Shown: in pieces, positions 50,935 through 60,844 of the stretch
Layout of the letters: every line of letters begins with the position of its first letter
Position numbering within the stretch: the first letter of the stretch is position 1
DNA from: CAWJAP01 sp963834365
GTDB lineage: Bacteria > Acidobacteriota > Vicinamibacteria > Vicinamibacterales > Vicinamibacteraceae
Reading direction: 5' to 3'
NCBI GenBank assembly: GCA_963834365.1
Contig: CAWIBS010000033.1
Coordinates: forward strand, 248,001 to 312,000
DNA: 64,000 nt
Notes under the pieces: generated by a model
What the model was told of the DNA's origin: nothing
Database searches by the model: none
The model's input: only the letters and a program-made list of their open reading frames with translations
Position numbers and translations under genes: made by a program

Positions 50935-51790
50935 TTGTATTCCCGACAGAAGGCGTGGAAGCGCCGCTGCTGCGCCGCAGCATGGGCGGCGGGCGGCCGG
51001 GTCGTCTCCGCCTTGAGCACGCGGTGGAACTGTTCATGCGAGCCGTTCTGCTCGGGGTGCCCGAGCCCCGTGCGCTCGGGGACGATGCCCAGCCGCACCC
51101 ACCAGACATTCGAGCCGCGACAGCCGGCCCAGGCCGGGCCCGGCGAAGGGCAGCCGTTATCACTGCGAATCCGCTCGGGCAACCCATACGTGGCAAACGC
51201 GCGCTCGAAGCACCGGCGCGTGCCCGCGAGGTGCGGACGAGCGAGTGCGTCGCACCGCAGGACGATAGCGACTGAAGCCGTCGCGCAGCGTCAGCGGATA
51301 GCAGTACGCGCGGTCGCCCGTGCGAAACTCGCCCTTGAAGTCGGTGGTCCACGTCTCGTTCGCGCGGGTGATGGGCGCCAGCGGTGCCCCCCATGCGGCC
51401 CGCGCCGCCGCCGCGGCGCGGCACGATCAGCCCATGGTGCCGCAGCAGATCACAGACGGTGGATCGACTCGGCCATGCGGCCGCGGCTGCAGCCGGCGTC
51501 CCCGACGCGAGCAACTTCTTCGCCCTCCAGCGCGGGTGGCGGCGCGCAAGGCTCACCAGCGCCTCCACCAGCGACGACGTCCGTTGACCGACGGCTGCGA
51601 TGCGGCCGCCGCGATCGATCGACCAAGGCCGCGGGGCCCGCGCGGGGTACCGCGCAACCCACTTGTAGGCCGTCTTGCGGCTGATCTGATACTGCACGTA
51701 CGAGCTCGGTCATCAGAACCGCTTCCAGACAGTTACTCACGTGATGAACTGTATTCGTAAATCCACGGGCGATATCTCCTGCCATGGCAT
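50935..51790 (-). pseudogene. IS481 transposase, N-terminal and central part
   Basis: Starts MPWQEISPVDLRIQF at 51790, then a helix-turn-helix (ISRKTAYKWVARY), DRSRRPHRS, RHPRWRAKKLL, the DDE region with RIRSDNGCP and a final LGIVPERTGLGHPEQNGSHE. It stops being transposase at FCREYND, where the inserted element begins. At least six frameshifts are present, so it is not functional as read. Confidence 0.82.
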
Positions 51791-51888
51791 CGTGTCCTCC
51801 TGTGAATCTATGTCGAAAAGTGTTACTTATGTCTTCGGATTGTTTTGTTACCTATGTCTCCGGACTGAGCCGTCTTCGGTCTTCGGTC

Positions 51889-52923
51889 TCAATCACCGTC
51901 GAGCAAGTTCCCCAGCCCGCCGAGAATCGATCCTTCCTCGCGCCCGCCCTTGGCGATCCCGGGGATGGCCTTGTAGATGCGATCGGCGAGGCGGCTGAGG
52001 GGGAGCGACTGCAGCCACACCTTGCCGGGCCCGGTGAGCGTCGCGAAGAACAGCCCTTCCCCGCCGAACAGCGCCGTCTTGACCTTCCCGACGAACTGGA
52101 TGTCGTAGTTGACCGACGGCTGCATGGCGACGAGACAGCCGGTATCGACCCGCAGCGTCTGACCGTGCGCGAGCTCGAGCGCATGCAGCATGCCGCCGGC
52201 ATGGACGAACGCCAGGCCATCACCCTGCAGCCGCTGCATGATGAAGCCTTCCCCGCCGAACAGGCCGGCGCCAATCTTCCGCTGGAACGCGATGCCGATC
52301 GCAATGCCCTTCGCGGCGCAGAGGAACGAGTCCTTCTGGCAGATCAGCTCGCCACCGAGTTTGGCGAGATCCATCGCCAGGATGCGGCCGGGATAGGGCG
52401 CCGCGAACGCCACGCGCTGGATGCCGGCCCCGGTGTTGGTGAACACGGTCATGAACAGGCTCTCACCGGTCAGCAGCCGCTTGCCGGCGCCGAGCAGCGC
52501 CCCCATGATCCCGGTCTTCTGCTGCCCGCTGCCGTCCCCGAAGATGGTCTCCATCTCGATCCCGGGCGTCATGTACATCAGGGCGCCCGCCTCGGCGATC
52601 GCGCTCTCGCGCGGGTCGAGCTCGACCTCGACGAACTGCAGGTCCTCGCCGTAGACGGTGTAGCTGATGTCGTGCGCGCGCTGGCCGACCCCCGTCGATC
52701 CGAAGCTGCCCGGCGGAGGCGGCGGCACGCCAGGCACCACGGCCGGCGCGCTGGCCAGCGTCGGCACCTCCCCGAGCGGCGTCCAGTTCGCCATGCCCGC
52801 CGTGAACACGAGGGTCGAGCGATTGATTTCGCCCGTCCGCAGCCGCGACACGACGTCCTCCTGCGCCATCGGGCCGGCCTGCGCACCGTTGATGACCAGA
52901 TACCACTGTGATCCTGCGCTCAC
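51889..52923 (-). CDS. AIM24/TIGR00266 protein with N-terminal GYF_2 domain
   Basis: Intact, 344 residues. Residues 1-55 form a GYF_2-like domain (WYLVINGAQAGPMAQEDV and ANWTPLGEV). A Pro-rich linker leads to an AIM24-type beta-barrel (LQFVEVELDPRESAIAEAGALMYM, LFGGEGLFFATLTGPGKVWLQ). In bacteria AIM24-like proteins are suspected to act at membranes, but their biochemistry is unknown. The stop codon lies in the right-hand remnant of the GGTCTTC array. The gene and ettA were neighbours before the IS481 insertion. Confidence 0.88.
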   Translation of the reverse strand: MSAGSQWYLVINGAQAGPMAQEDVVSRLRTGEINRSTLVFTAGMANWTPLGEVPTLASAPAVVPGVPPPPPGSFGSTGVGQRAHDISYTVYGEDLQFVEVELDPRESAIAEAGALMYMTPGIEMETIFGDGSGQQKTGIMGALLGAGKRLLTGESLFMTVFTNTGAGIQRVAFAAPYPGRILAMDLAKLGGELICQKDSFLCAAKGIAIGIAFQRKIGAGLFGGEGFIMQRLQGDGLAFVHAGGMLHALELAHGQTLRVDTGCLVAMQPSVNYDIQFVGKVKTALFGGEGLFFATLTGPGKVWLQSLPLSRLADRIYKAIPGIAKGGREEGSILGGLGNLLDGD

Positions 52924-52949
52924 GGCTCTCTCCTTGAGGTCGGGCTGCC

Positions 52950-52990
52950 GACTCTGGGCTACGGGCTACGGGCTGCGGGCTACGGGGACC
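52950..52990. repeat. GGGCTAC heptanucleotide repeat
   Basis: CTGGGCTAC, GGGCTAC, GGGCTGC, GGGCTAC: a short 7-base-period tract upstream of the AIM24-like gene. Confidence 0.85.
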
Positions 52991-53130
52991 AGGCTACCGA
53001 CAGGCTGCGCCCGGCCGTCGCCCCTTCCGAACCGCCGATCATAGCGCGTGGCGACAGGGCCGGATGACCGGAACGCTTGCGCAGGGAGACGCGGACGGGC
53101 GAAAATTATGCGAAGCTCACGATTCGCCCC

Positions 53131-54214
53131 ATGCTCCGACGCATCCTGCATCTCGACATGGACGCGTTCTACGCGTCGGTCGAGCAGCGCGACCATCCGG
53201 CGCTCCGCGGCAAGCCGGTCGCGGTGGGCGGCGATGCGCAGCAGCGCGGTGTCGTCGCCGCGGCCAGTTACGAAGCCCGCGTGTTCGGCGTGCGTTCCGC
53301 GATGTCGATGGCACGGGCCGTCCGCCTCTGCCCCCAGCTCGTCATCGTCCGTCCGTCGTTCCAGAAGTACCAGGAGATCTCGCACGCCATCTTCGAGATC
53401 TATCGGAACGTCACACCACTCGTCGAGCCGCTCTCGCTCGACGAAGCCTACCTCGACGTCACCGAGAACGCCTGGCGCGAGCCGCTCGGCGTGACGGTCG
53501 CTCGCCGGCTCAAGCAGGCGGTGCGCGAGGCCACCGGCCTGACGGTCTCAGCCGGCGTCGCACCGAACAAGTTCCTCGCCAAGATCGCCTCTGGCTGGAA
53601 GAAGCCGGACGGGCTCACGGTCATTGCGCCGGAGCGCGTCGAGGACTTCCTCGCGCAACTGCCCGTGGAGGCACTGTGGGGCGTCGGGCCCAAGACCGCG
53701 AAAAAACTGAAGGACGGAGGCATCCATCGGCTCGTGGACGTGAGGGCCGTCGAGCCTGAGCGCCTGCAAGGCCTCGTGGGGAGCCTGGGCGAGTGGCTGA
53801 CGCAGCTCGCCCACGGGATCGACGAGCGTCGCGTCGAATCGCATCGCGACACGAAGTCCTCGGGTTCCGAACACACGTTCGCGGAAGACCTCCGCGACGG
53901 CGGACAGGTGCGCGACGAGATTGCGCGGATGGCCGAACGCGCGGCCCGCTGGCTCGAGCGGCACGCGCTCTACGCGCTGACGGTCACGATCAAGGTGCGG
54001 TACCACGACTTCGTCACGCTGACGAGGAGCCACACCGAGCGGCCGGCGACGCGGGAGGCGTCGCGGATCATCGAGCGGGCCGTCGGGCTGGTGGATCGCA
54101 CCGAAGCCGGGACGCGGCCCGATCCGCCTGCTGGGCGTGAGCGTGCACGGGCTGTGCGACGCCATCGAGCCGCCGCCGACCCTCTCTGGGCCCAGCCGGT
54201 TGCCGTTCGAGTGA
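53131..54214 (+). CDS. dinB: DNA polymerase IV
   Basis: A Y-family translesion polymerase of about 360 residues. Catalytic acidic residues are in HLDMDAFYASVEQRD and SLDEAYLDV. The finger segment AASYEARVFGVRSAM and the helix-hairpin-helix GVGPKTAKKLKDGGI are clear, and the little finger has ALTVTIKVRYHDF. One frameshift near 54112 separates the final 35 residues (IRLLGVSVHGL). The start is MLRRILHLDMD; an upstream GTG would add unrelated residues. No LexA box was recognised. Confidence 0.93.
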
Positions 54215-54321
54215 CGGTGACCGGAGCCCGGGAGCCGCCGGAGACAATGAAACATGAGGGCCGTCTCGCCGTTGGGACAACCTCCGTTCTCAGCTTCTCG
54301 TCAGCCCTCCCCCTCCGACAG

Positions 54322-57072
54322 CTACTCCGCCTGCAGGGCGATCACCGGGTCGACCCGCGACGCGTGCCGCGCCGGCAGCAGGCCCGCCAGCAGGGCGACG
54401 ACGAGCAGCGCGACGACGGCGAACCCCACCACGCGCAGGTCGGTCGGCTCGAGGCCGAACAGCAGCTCGTCGAGCAGGGTTCGCGATCCTCGCGCGGCCG
54501 CCAGCGCCGCCGGAATCCCGATCGCCAGGCCCACGCCGGCCATCACCAGCGCATCGCGCAGCACCATGGCCACGACCGTCGTGCGCCGGGCGCCGAGCGC
54601 CATGCGGACGCCGATCTCCGCGGTCCGCCGGACCACGGCATACGACATCGTGCCGTAGAGGCCGACGGCCACGAGCAGAAGCGCGATCGCACCCAGTAGG
54701 CTCGAGAGCCGCGCGAACGCCGTCTCCCGGGCGACCGACTCGCGCGCCTGGTCGACCTGGGACTTCACGTCGAAGATGGGAAGGTTCGGATCGATGGCGC
54801 GCACCACCTCGCGTACGGCCGGCGCCAGCGCCAGCGGCTCGCCAGCCGTTCTGACCGCGACGTTGACCTGGCCTGGCACCTCCTGCCGTATCGGCACGTA
54901 GACGATCGGCCGCGTCGGATTTCGCAGGTCGGTGTACTTCGCATCCCGCGCGACCCCGACGATCTCGATGGCGTCGCCCTGCTGTTCGCCGAACCAGAAC
55001 CGGCGGCCGATGGGGTGACTTCCTGGGAAAAAGCTCGACGCGAAACGCTGGTTGACAATGGCCACCTTCGGCGCGGCCTCGCCGTCACGATCCTCGAAGC
55101 CGCGCCCGAGGACGAGCGGGATTCCCATCGCTGGCAGATAGTTCGCGGCCACGATGTTGATCTCGGTGCCGTTGTCGGCTGGGGCGCTCACGCCTTCGAG
55201 GGTGACGCCGTCGGCGCGGCGGCTCGAGGCGAGCAGCGGATGACGGGAGACGGTCACGGCCTGCACGCCCGGAATGGTCCCGATGCGCTCGATCAGCCGA
55301 TCGTAAAGCGCCGATCGCGCCGGCGCCTCGTAGCCGTTCAGCTGAGGCTGGATGCGGAAGAGCAGCAGGCGGTCGGCGTTGAAGCCGATGTCCACCGCGC
55401 CGAGATTGCGAAGCGTGCCGACGAAGAGGGCCGCCGCGACCAGCAGGACGACCGAGACAGCGACCTGTGCGATGACGAGCACCCGGGCGAGCCGAGAGGA
55501 CCCGCCCGCCGTCCGCCGTGTGAAGTGCGACAGATCGGCGCGCGTGGCCCGCAACGCCGGCGTCAGCCCGAAAAGCGCCGCCGTGACGACGGTCACCGCA
55601 CCGCTGAAGCCGAGCACCCGCCAGCTGAAGGCATTCTCGAGCGCGATCGCCCCGCCCCACGGTCGCCAGACGAGCAGCAGGTCCGTTCCCCACCATGCCA
55701 GCGCCAGACCACACAGACTGCCGGCGCCGGCGAGTAGCAGACTCTCCGTGAAGAGCTGACGCACCAGCCGGCCGCGGCGTGCACCGAGCGCAAGCCGCGT
55801 GGCGATCTCCCGGTGCCGCGCGGCGCCGCGGGAGAGGAGCAGGTTCGCGAGGTTCAAACACGTGACGACGAGCACCAGGGCCCCGCACGCCATCAGCAGC
55901 AGGAGCGGTCGCGCGTAGCGCTCGCGTGAATCCATCAACCCCTGGCTGCCCGACCCAACGCGCAGCGTCGAGGCATCGTCGAGGGTCCGGATCGAGTCGC
56001 CGTCGCCCCTCTCGTCGCCGGTCGCGATCACCTGACGCCATTCGTCCAGCATGGCGTGCTGCATCGGTCCGTTCAGGTTGCCGGCGACCTGCTCCCGAGT
56101 CACGCCGAGCCTGAGGCGTCCCATGAGCCGGACCCAGAGGAACGCCGGCCGGTGCAGCTCCGAACGGTCGCCTTCGAGCAGGGGCTCGGCCGCGAACGGC
56201 ATCGTGATATCAGCGGACTGCGTCACCTCGAGCGCGCCTTCGAACTTCGGCGGCGTGACCCCGACGATGGTGATGGCGATGCGGTTGATCGTGACCGTGC
56301 GGCCGACGATGCGCGGATCGCCGCCGAACCGGCGCTGCCAGAACCGATGGGAGATCGTGGCCACGGGAGTGGCGCCAGGCCGGTCGTCGTGATCGGTGAA
56401 CGTGCGGCCGAGGTGCGCACCGACGCCGAGACCCTTGAAGTAGTTGCCTGACGCGTACTGACCTGAGGCCACGTCCGCCCGGCCGTCGACGACGAGATTG
56501 AGCTGCTGGACGGGGAAGAACGCGAAGAGCTGGGTCAGCGTGCGATTGGCGTCGCGCAGGCGGAGGAACGTCGGATAGGAGAACGACGTGCTCGTCGAGC
56601 GGCCGGTCGCGGCGTCCGTCGTGCGGATCCCGTCCATGCCGAAGCGCATGCCCTTGCGCCCTTCGAGCCAGTCGAACAGGACGAGCTCGTGAGGGGCGTC
56701 CACGGGAAGCTGCTCGAGCAGCAACTCGTCGATGACGGTGAAGAGCGCGGTGTTGGTTCCGATGCCGATCGCCAGGATCAGGAGCGCGGCCAGCGCGAAG
56801 CCGCGGTTCCTTCGCAGCTGTCGCGCGCCAAGGCGGACGTCCTGGCCGGCGTCGCGGAGCCAGGGCAGCGTATCGGCATCGCGGGCACGCTCGCGCGAGA
56901 GCGCCAGGCCGCCGAAGCGGCGCCGCGCCTCGTCCCGGGCGCGTTCCGGCGTCATGCCGGCGGCGAGGTACTCGGCAATCCGCTGGTCGAGATGGAAGCG
57001 GGCTTCTTCCTCGAACGTCTCGTCGACCTTCCTGCTGGCGAGCGTGCTGCGCAACCGGCGGATCCACCCCAT
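54322..57072 (-). CDS. ABC transporter permease, ADOP/MacB type
   Basis: Intact, 916 residues. Residues 1-70 are the prefix domain seen in acidobacterial permeases (EEEARFHLDQRIAEYLAAGM and ARDEARRRFGG). A MacB-like core and FtsX domains follow, with membrane helices near 88-112 (LAALLILAIGIGTNTALFTV), 400-430, 450-475, 490-515, 520-545 and three near the C-terminus. No ATPase domain is fused, so a separate ATPase must act with it; none is encoded nearby. The gene is preceded by a PadR regulator, and together they form a typical acidobacterial unit. Confidence 0.92.
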   Translation of the reverse strand: MGWIRRLRSTLASRKVDETFEEEARFHLDQRIAEYLAAGMTPERARDEARRRFGGLALSRERARDADTLPWLRDAGQDVRLGARQLRRNRGFALAALLILAIGIGTNTALFTVIDELLLEQLPVDAPHELVLFDWLEGRKGMRFGMDGIRTTDAATGRSTSTSFSYPTFLRLRDANRTLTQLFAFFPVQQLNLVVDGRADVASGQYASGNYFKGLGVGAHLGRTFTDHDDRPGATPVATISHRFWQRRFGGDPRIVGRTVTINRIAITIVGVTPPKFEGALEVTQSADITMPFAAEPLLEGDRSELHRPAFLWVRLMGRLRLGVTREQVAGNLNGPMQHAMLDEWRQVIATGDERGDGDSIRTLDDASTLRVGSGSQGLMDSRERYARPLLLLMACGALVLVVTCLNLANLLLSRGAARHREIATRLALGARRGRLVRQLFTESLLLAGAGSLCGLALAWWGTDLLLVWRPWGGAIALENAFSWRVLGFSGAVTVVTAALFGLTPALRATRADLSHFTRRTAGGSSRLARVLVIAQVAVSVVLLVAAALFVGTLRNLGAVDIGFNADRLLLFRIQPQLNGYEAPARSALYDRLIERIGTIPGVQAVTVSRHPLLASSRRADGVTLEGVSAPADNGTEINIVAANYLPAMGIPLVLGRGFEDRDGEAAPKVAIVNQRFASSFFPGSHPIGRRFWFGEQQGDAIEIVGVARDAKYTDLRNPTRPIVYVPIRQEVPGQVNVAVRTAGEPLALAPAVREVVRAIDPNLPIFDVKSQVDQARESVARETAFARLSSLLGAIALLLVAVGLYGTMSYAVVRRTAEIGVRMALGARRTTVVAMVLRDALVMAGVGLAIGIPAALAAARGSRTLLDELLFGLEPTDLRVVGFAVVALLVVALLAGLLPARHASRVDPVIALQAE

Positions 57073-57152
57073 GACGCTTCTCCCTTGATTGACTCAGGGC
57101 TCGAGGCTCAGAACCGTGACGAGCAACGTGCGGCGTCCAGGTCAGCGAGGCC

Positions 57153-57491
57153 TCACGCGAAACGGAGAACGCGGCTGACGCCGTCGCTCAGGCGCTGCCA
57201 CTTCTCTTGTTCCTCGCCGAGCCGGAGCCGTCCCGTGCGCGTGAGGCGATAGAAGCGGGCGCGCCGGTTGTTGGCGGTGACCTGCCATTCGGCCACGATC
57301 CAGCCGCTCTGCTCCATGCGATGCAACGCCGGGTAGAGCGACCCTTCCTCGACCCGAAGCAGGTCGTCGGAGATGCGCTGCACGTGGGCGGCGATGCCGT
57401 AGCCGTGCTGCGGGCCGTGACTCAAGGTGTTGAGCACCAGGAGATCGAGCGTCCCCTGCAGGGCATCGGGCTTCTTGGTGCGGCGGAGCAT
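57153..57491 (-). CDS. PadR family transcriptional regulator
   Basis: Intact, 112 residues. LQGTLDLLVLNTLSHGPQHGYGI is the winged-helix start, and EEGSLYPALHRMEQSGWIV is the recognition region. PadR repressors respond to small molecules and commonly control the adjacent transporter gene. It is the first gene of a two-gene minus-strand unit with the ADOP permease, 80 bases apart. Confidence 0.93.
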   Translation of the reverse strand: MLRRTKKPDALQGTLDLLVLNTLSHGPQHGYGIAAHVQRISDDLLRVEEGSLYPALHRMEQSGWIVAEWQVTANNRRARFYRLTRTGRLRLGEEQEKWQRLSDGVSRVLRFA

Positions 57492-57585
57492 GACCCTAGA
57501 AGTCTAGGGCAAGACCGGCGCGGGTGCAACGGATGCTTCAATCCGACTTCGGTGTAACTTCTGAACGAGAGGAGGGGCCCACACC

Positions 57586-58500
57586 ATGACTAGCCGAATC
57601 TCGAGGGTTCTGTGCGGTGTTCTGCTGCTGCCAATGGCGGCAGGGGCGCAGGCTGCCGACCCCGTTTCCGGCAGCTGGGCGTCGGACGGCGCAACGTTCC
57701 TGGAGCTGGAGTTCGACGGCGAGCGGACGGTCACAGGGACGGCGATCTGGCGCGGCGGCGGTGAGGCGCTACGCACCCCGATCAAGACCGGCACGTATGA
57801 CGCCAAGACGCGCACCTTGAGACTCGAGGGTGAAGGCAAGCGACCCGACGGCGTCGCCGGGACCTACGTCATCGAAGGCACGATCAATGACAGCATCGTC
57901 TCCGGGAAGTTCCGATTCGCGGACGGCGGGGGCGAGTTCACATTCACGCGTGTTCCGCCCGGCCAGCGGACACCGGAGCAGATCGAAGCATCCTTCAACG
58001 AGCACAAAGGAGATTTCGACTACCTGCTCGGCGACTGGGAGTTCACCTCCGACAGCAAGGAGTGGGGCAAGCACGGCGGATACTGGAGCGCGATGAAGCT
58101 CGCCGAAGGCCAGGTCCTGGACGAATATCGCGTCACCGGTGACAAGGGTGAGACGTACTACGTGACGACGTCGCTACGGAATTACAACAAGTTCGCCGAT
58201 CGCTGGGAGTTGATTGGCGCGGATGCGGGGACTGGCATGCTGGACTTCGGGACGGCCCGCCGCGTCGGGAGCGAGGTGCACATCGAGCAGAAGTTCGGCG
58301 TCGCGAGCGGCAAGCCGGCGATCATGCGGATCCGGTACTACAACATCGAGCAGGACCGCTTCTCCTGGGCGGCCGATCGCTCGACCGATGGCGGCAAGAC
58401 GTGGGTGAAGAACCACCTGCAGATTGAGGCGCGCCGTATCGGGCCCCCGCGGTCTCTCGGTCCGCTCGCGCCTGCGAGGAACAAGACCAGCGCTCCGTGA
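57586..58500 (+). CDS. Exported protein with DUF1579-like C-terminal domain
   Basis: Intact as read, 304 residues, with a signal peptide (VLCGVLLLPMAAGAQAADP). The first half is a beta-rich unit (GSWASDGATFLELEFDGERTV). The second half, from FDYLLGDWEFTSDSKEW, is like the DUF1579 lipocalin-type fold. The last 15 residues (PLAPARNKTSAP) look frame-slipped. An in-frame continuation in another frame, 58500-58586, gives PASDMRFVDDYEHNTSVYVE and may be the true end. Ligand unknown. GAGAGGAGGGG upstream is a plausible ribosome binding site. Confidence 0.72.
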   Translation: MTSRISRVLCGVLLLPMAAGAQAADPVSGSWASDGATFLELEFDGERTVTGTAIWRGGGEALRTPIKTGTYDAKTRTLRLEGEGKRPDGVAGTYVIEGTINDSIVSGKFRFADGGGEFTFTRVPPGQRTPEQIEASFNEHKGDFDYLLGDWEFTSDSKEWGKHGGYWSAMKLAEGQVLDEYRVTGDKGETYYVTTSLRNYNKFADRWELIGADAGTGMLDFGTARRVGSEVHIEQKFGVASGKPAIMRIRYYNIEQDRFSWAADRSTDGGKTWVKNHLQIEARRIGPPRSLGPLAPARNKTSAP

Positions 58501-58757
58501 CCAAGGATCGCCCGCTCGTCGCGCCGGCGTCGGACATGCGTTTCGTCGACGACTACGAGCACAACACGAGCGTTTACGTCGAGTAGTCTGTGGGCGCAGA
58601 GAACCTCATGATGATTCGGGAATCGGCGAGATAGATTCGGGCGTGCACTCGGCGGCTTGCTCCACACTGGGCGACTAGAACGAAGCCGCTGGCGCGGCGG
58701 CCGACGGGCAGCTGGGTACTTCGTAGCAGGATAGGGTGCTGGTCACAGGAGGTGTCT

Positions 58758-59596
58758 GTGACCAAGCTACTGCAATGCCTGCGCGACGAGTTGGTGCGGC
58801 GCGACTACGCCGCGACCGACCATCCGCAGCTACGTCCAGATCGTTGAGGCGTTTCGCCAGCAGACGGGGCGCGCCTCGATCGGACTCACCCCAGCCCAGC
58901 TCCGCCGCTACCACCTGTTCCTCCTCGAGGAGCGCCGCCTGGCGATCGGGACGGTGGTCACGCAGATCTGCGCGCTGCGCTTCTTCTGCCGGTACGTCTT
59001 GAAGCGCCGCGACGTGCGCGAGGACCTGCCGTATCCGAAGGCAGCGCCTCCGGCTGCCGGTCGTGCTCAGTCCCGAGGAGGTGCAGCGCCTGATCGCGGG
59101 CGCGAAGAATCTCTATCACCGCACGCTGCTGCTGACCCTGTACGGCGCCGGCTTGCGGCGCAGCGAAGCGTGTCAGCTGAAGGTCGCGCGACATCGATAG
59201 CCAGCGGATGGTGCTCCGGGTCGAGCAAGGCAAGGGCGGCCGCGATCGCGAGATCCCCCTCAGTCCCCGACGCTCCTCACGGCCCTGCGTGAGTACTACC
59301 GCTGGATGCGGCCGCAGACCTATCTCTTCCCGGGCACGCGCCACGGCTGGCGGGCCGACGCGCCGATCACGACGAAGGTCGTCTGGGAGGCCGTCCGGCT
59401 CGCCGCGCGGAAGGCGGGGATCGACAAGCGCGTCACGCCGCACACCCTGCGGCACACCTACGCGACGCATCTGCTGGAAGCGGGTGCCGACCTGCGCACG
59501 ATTCAGCTGCTGCTGGGCCACGCCGACCTGTCGCACACGACGGTGTATCTCCACCTGTCGCGACGGCACCTCCACGCGGCGCCCGATTCCGCTTGA
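58758..59596 (+). CDS. Tyrosine-type site-specific integrase
   Basis: GTG start with AGGAGG five bases upstream. The N-terminal SAM-like domain (SYVQIVEAFRQQTG, LRFFCRYVLKRRD) is followed by the catalytic domain: LYGAGLRRSEACQL with the first Arg, HTLRHTYATHLLEAG with His-x-x-Arg, LLGHADLSHTTVYLH with the final His and nucleophilic Tyr. Frameshifts lie near 58825, 59055, 59195 and 59275. About 280 residues after repair. Such integrases regularly precede IS91-like transposase genes. Confidence 0.85.
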
Positions 59597-59606
59597 GCAG
59601 TTGCAC

Positions 59607-60844
59607 GTGACGCCGCCACCGGTGCGTGCCGCGGTCGCGTCTGCTGCGGAAGCCGCCGCAGTCGTGAGCCGGCCTGCCGTGGAGGTGGCCGATATCCTCC
59701 ACGCGCAGGGTGACACCTTCATCGAGCAGCATCCGTGGCTGAGCGTGCAGCAGCGCTCGGTGCTGCGCGCGATCGCGCGCTGTCGGACCGCCGCGCTCGG
59801 CGGGCATCTCGATCAGTGTGGCGCCTGCGGACATCAGGCCATCTCCTATAACTCGTGTCGCAATCGCCACTGTCCGAAGTGCCAGGCGCAGGCGCGCGCC
59901 CGGTGGCTGGCGGCGCGAGAGCGCGAGCTGCTCGACGTGCCGTATGTGCACGTCGTCTTCACACTCCCGCATGCGCTGCTGCCGCTGTGCTATCGGAATG
60001 CCGCGCGCCTGTACACGTGGCTCTTTCAGGCGAGCGCGGCGACGCTGCGCGAGGTCGCGGCCGACCCGCGACATCTCGGCGCGGAGATCGGCGTCCTGAG
60101 CATCCTCCACACGTGGGGGCAGACGCTGGTCCGCCATCCGCATGTCCACTGCGTCGTGCCGGCGGGTGGCCTCTCGCCTGATCATCAGCGGTGGATCCCT
60201 CCGAAATACGCCGGCTTCTTCCTCCCCGTGAAGGTACTCAGTCGGGTCTTTCGCGGGAAGTTTGTCGAGGCGTTGCGCCGGGCGTACGACCGCGAACGAA
60301 CTCGACCTCGCGGGCGCCACCGCGCCCCTGCGCGACCCCGCGCAGTGGCACGCCTTCGTCGATGCGCTCTTCGACACCGACTGGGTGGTCTACGCCAAGC
60401 CGGCCTTCGGGGGGGCGCCGCCGGTCCTGCGGTATCTCGGTCGCTACACCCATCGCGTGGCGATCAGCAATCATCGCCTGATCGCTTTCGATGGCGACCG
60501 CGTGACCTTCTCGTTGGAAGGACTACGCGCACGGGGGCCAGCGTCGCACGATGACGCTCACCGCGATGGAGTTTCTGCGCCGCTTCGTCCAGCACGTGCT
60601 GCCGCGCGGCTTCGTCCGCATCCGCCAGTCAGGCTTTCTCGCGAACACCTGTCGCGTGGCCCGCGTGGCGCTCGCCCGGACGCTGCTCGCGACAGCGGCG
60701 GCGTCACGCCGCGACCGCGACGGCGCCCCTCGACCGGCGCCGCACCTCGTGGGCGTGTCCGCGATGCGGGGCGACGATGATCATCGGCGCATCCTCTCAG
60801 TGCTCCAGCTGGCCACGCTCACGCTCGCCTTCGACACCTCATGA
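59607..60844 (+). CDS. IS91-family (HUH, Y-type) transposase
   Basis: GTG start. N-terminal zinc fingers (CGACGHQAISYNSCRNRHCPKCQ split as CGACG and CRNRHCPKC), then HPHVHCVVPAGG (HUH motif) and RYLGRYTHRVAISNH, with the catalytic tyrosine. Frameshifts near 60295 and 60520 break the gene; the last part ends QLATLTLAFDTS. About 410 residues. It would nick and transfer single strands in rolling-circle fashion. Confidence 0.88.

Larger units (their letters stand above)
47772..51863 (-). mobile_element. IS481-family element interrupted by a serine-recombinase element
   Basis: Both ends carry two related boxes 23 bases apart. On the left, CCGGGGAGATGGGTGACA (47772) and ACCGGATAAATAGGTGATAA (47795). 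On the right, in reverse complement, CCGGAGACATAGGTAACA (51863) and ATCCGAAGACATAAGTAACA (51840). The transposase is coded on the minus strand in two parts (50935-51790 and 48023-48312). Without the 2.6-kb insert the element would be about 1.5 kb. The transposase parts are also frameshifted, so the copy is probably dead. Confidence 0.75.

Noticed and set aside
48023..51790. Two independent IS481 insertions rather than one split element
   Set aside because: The two halves are complementary, collinear and enclosed by a single pair of matching bipartite ends; still, the junction codons differ slightly, so this is not fully excluded.
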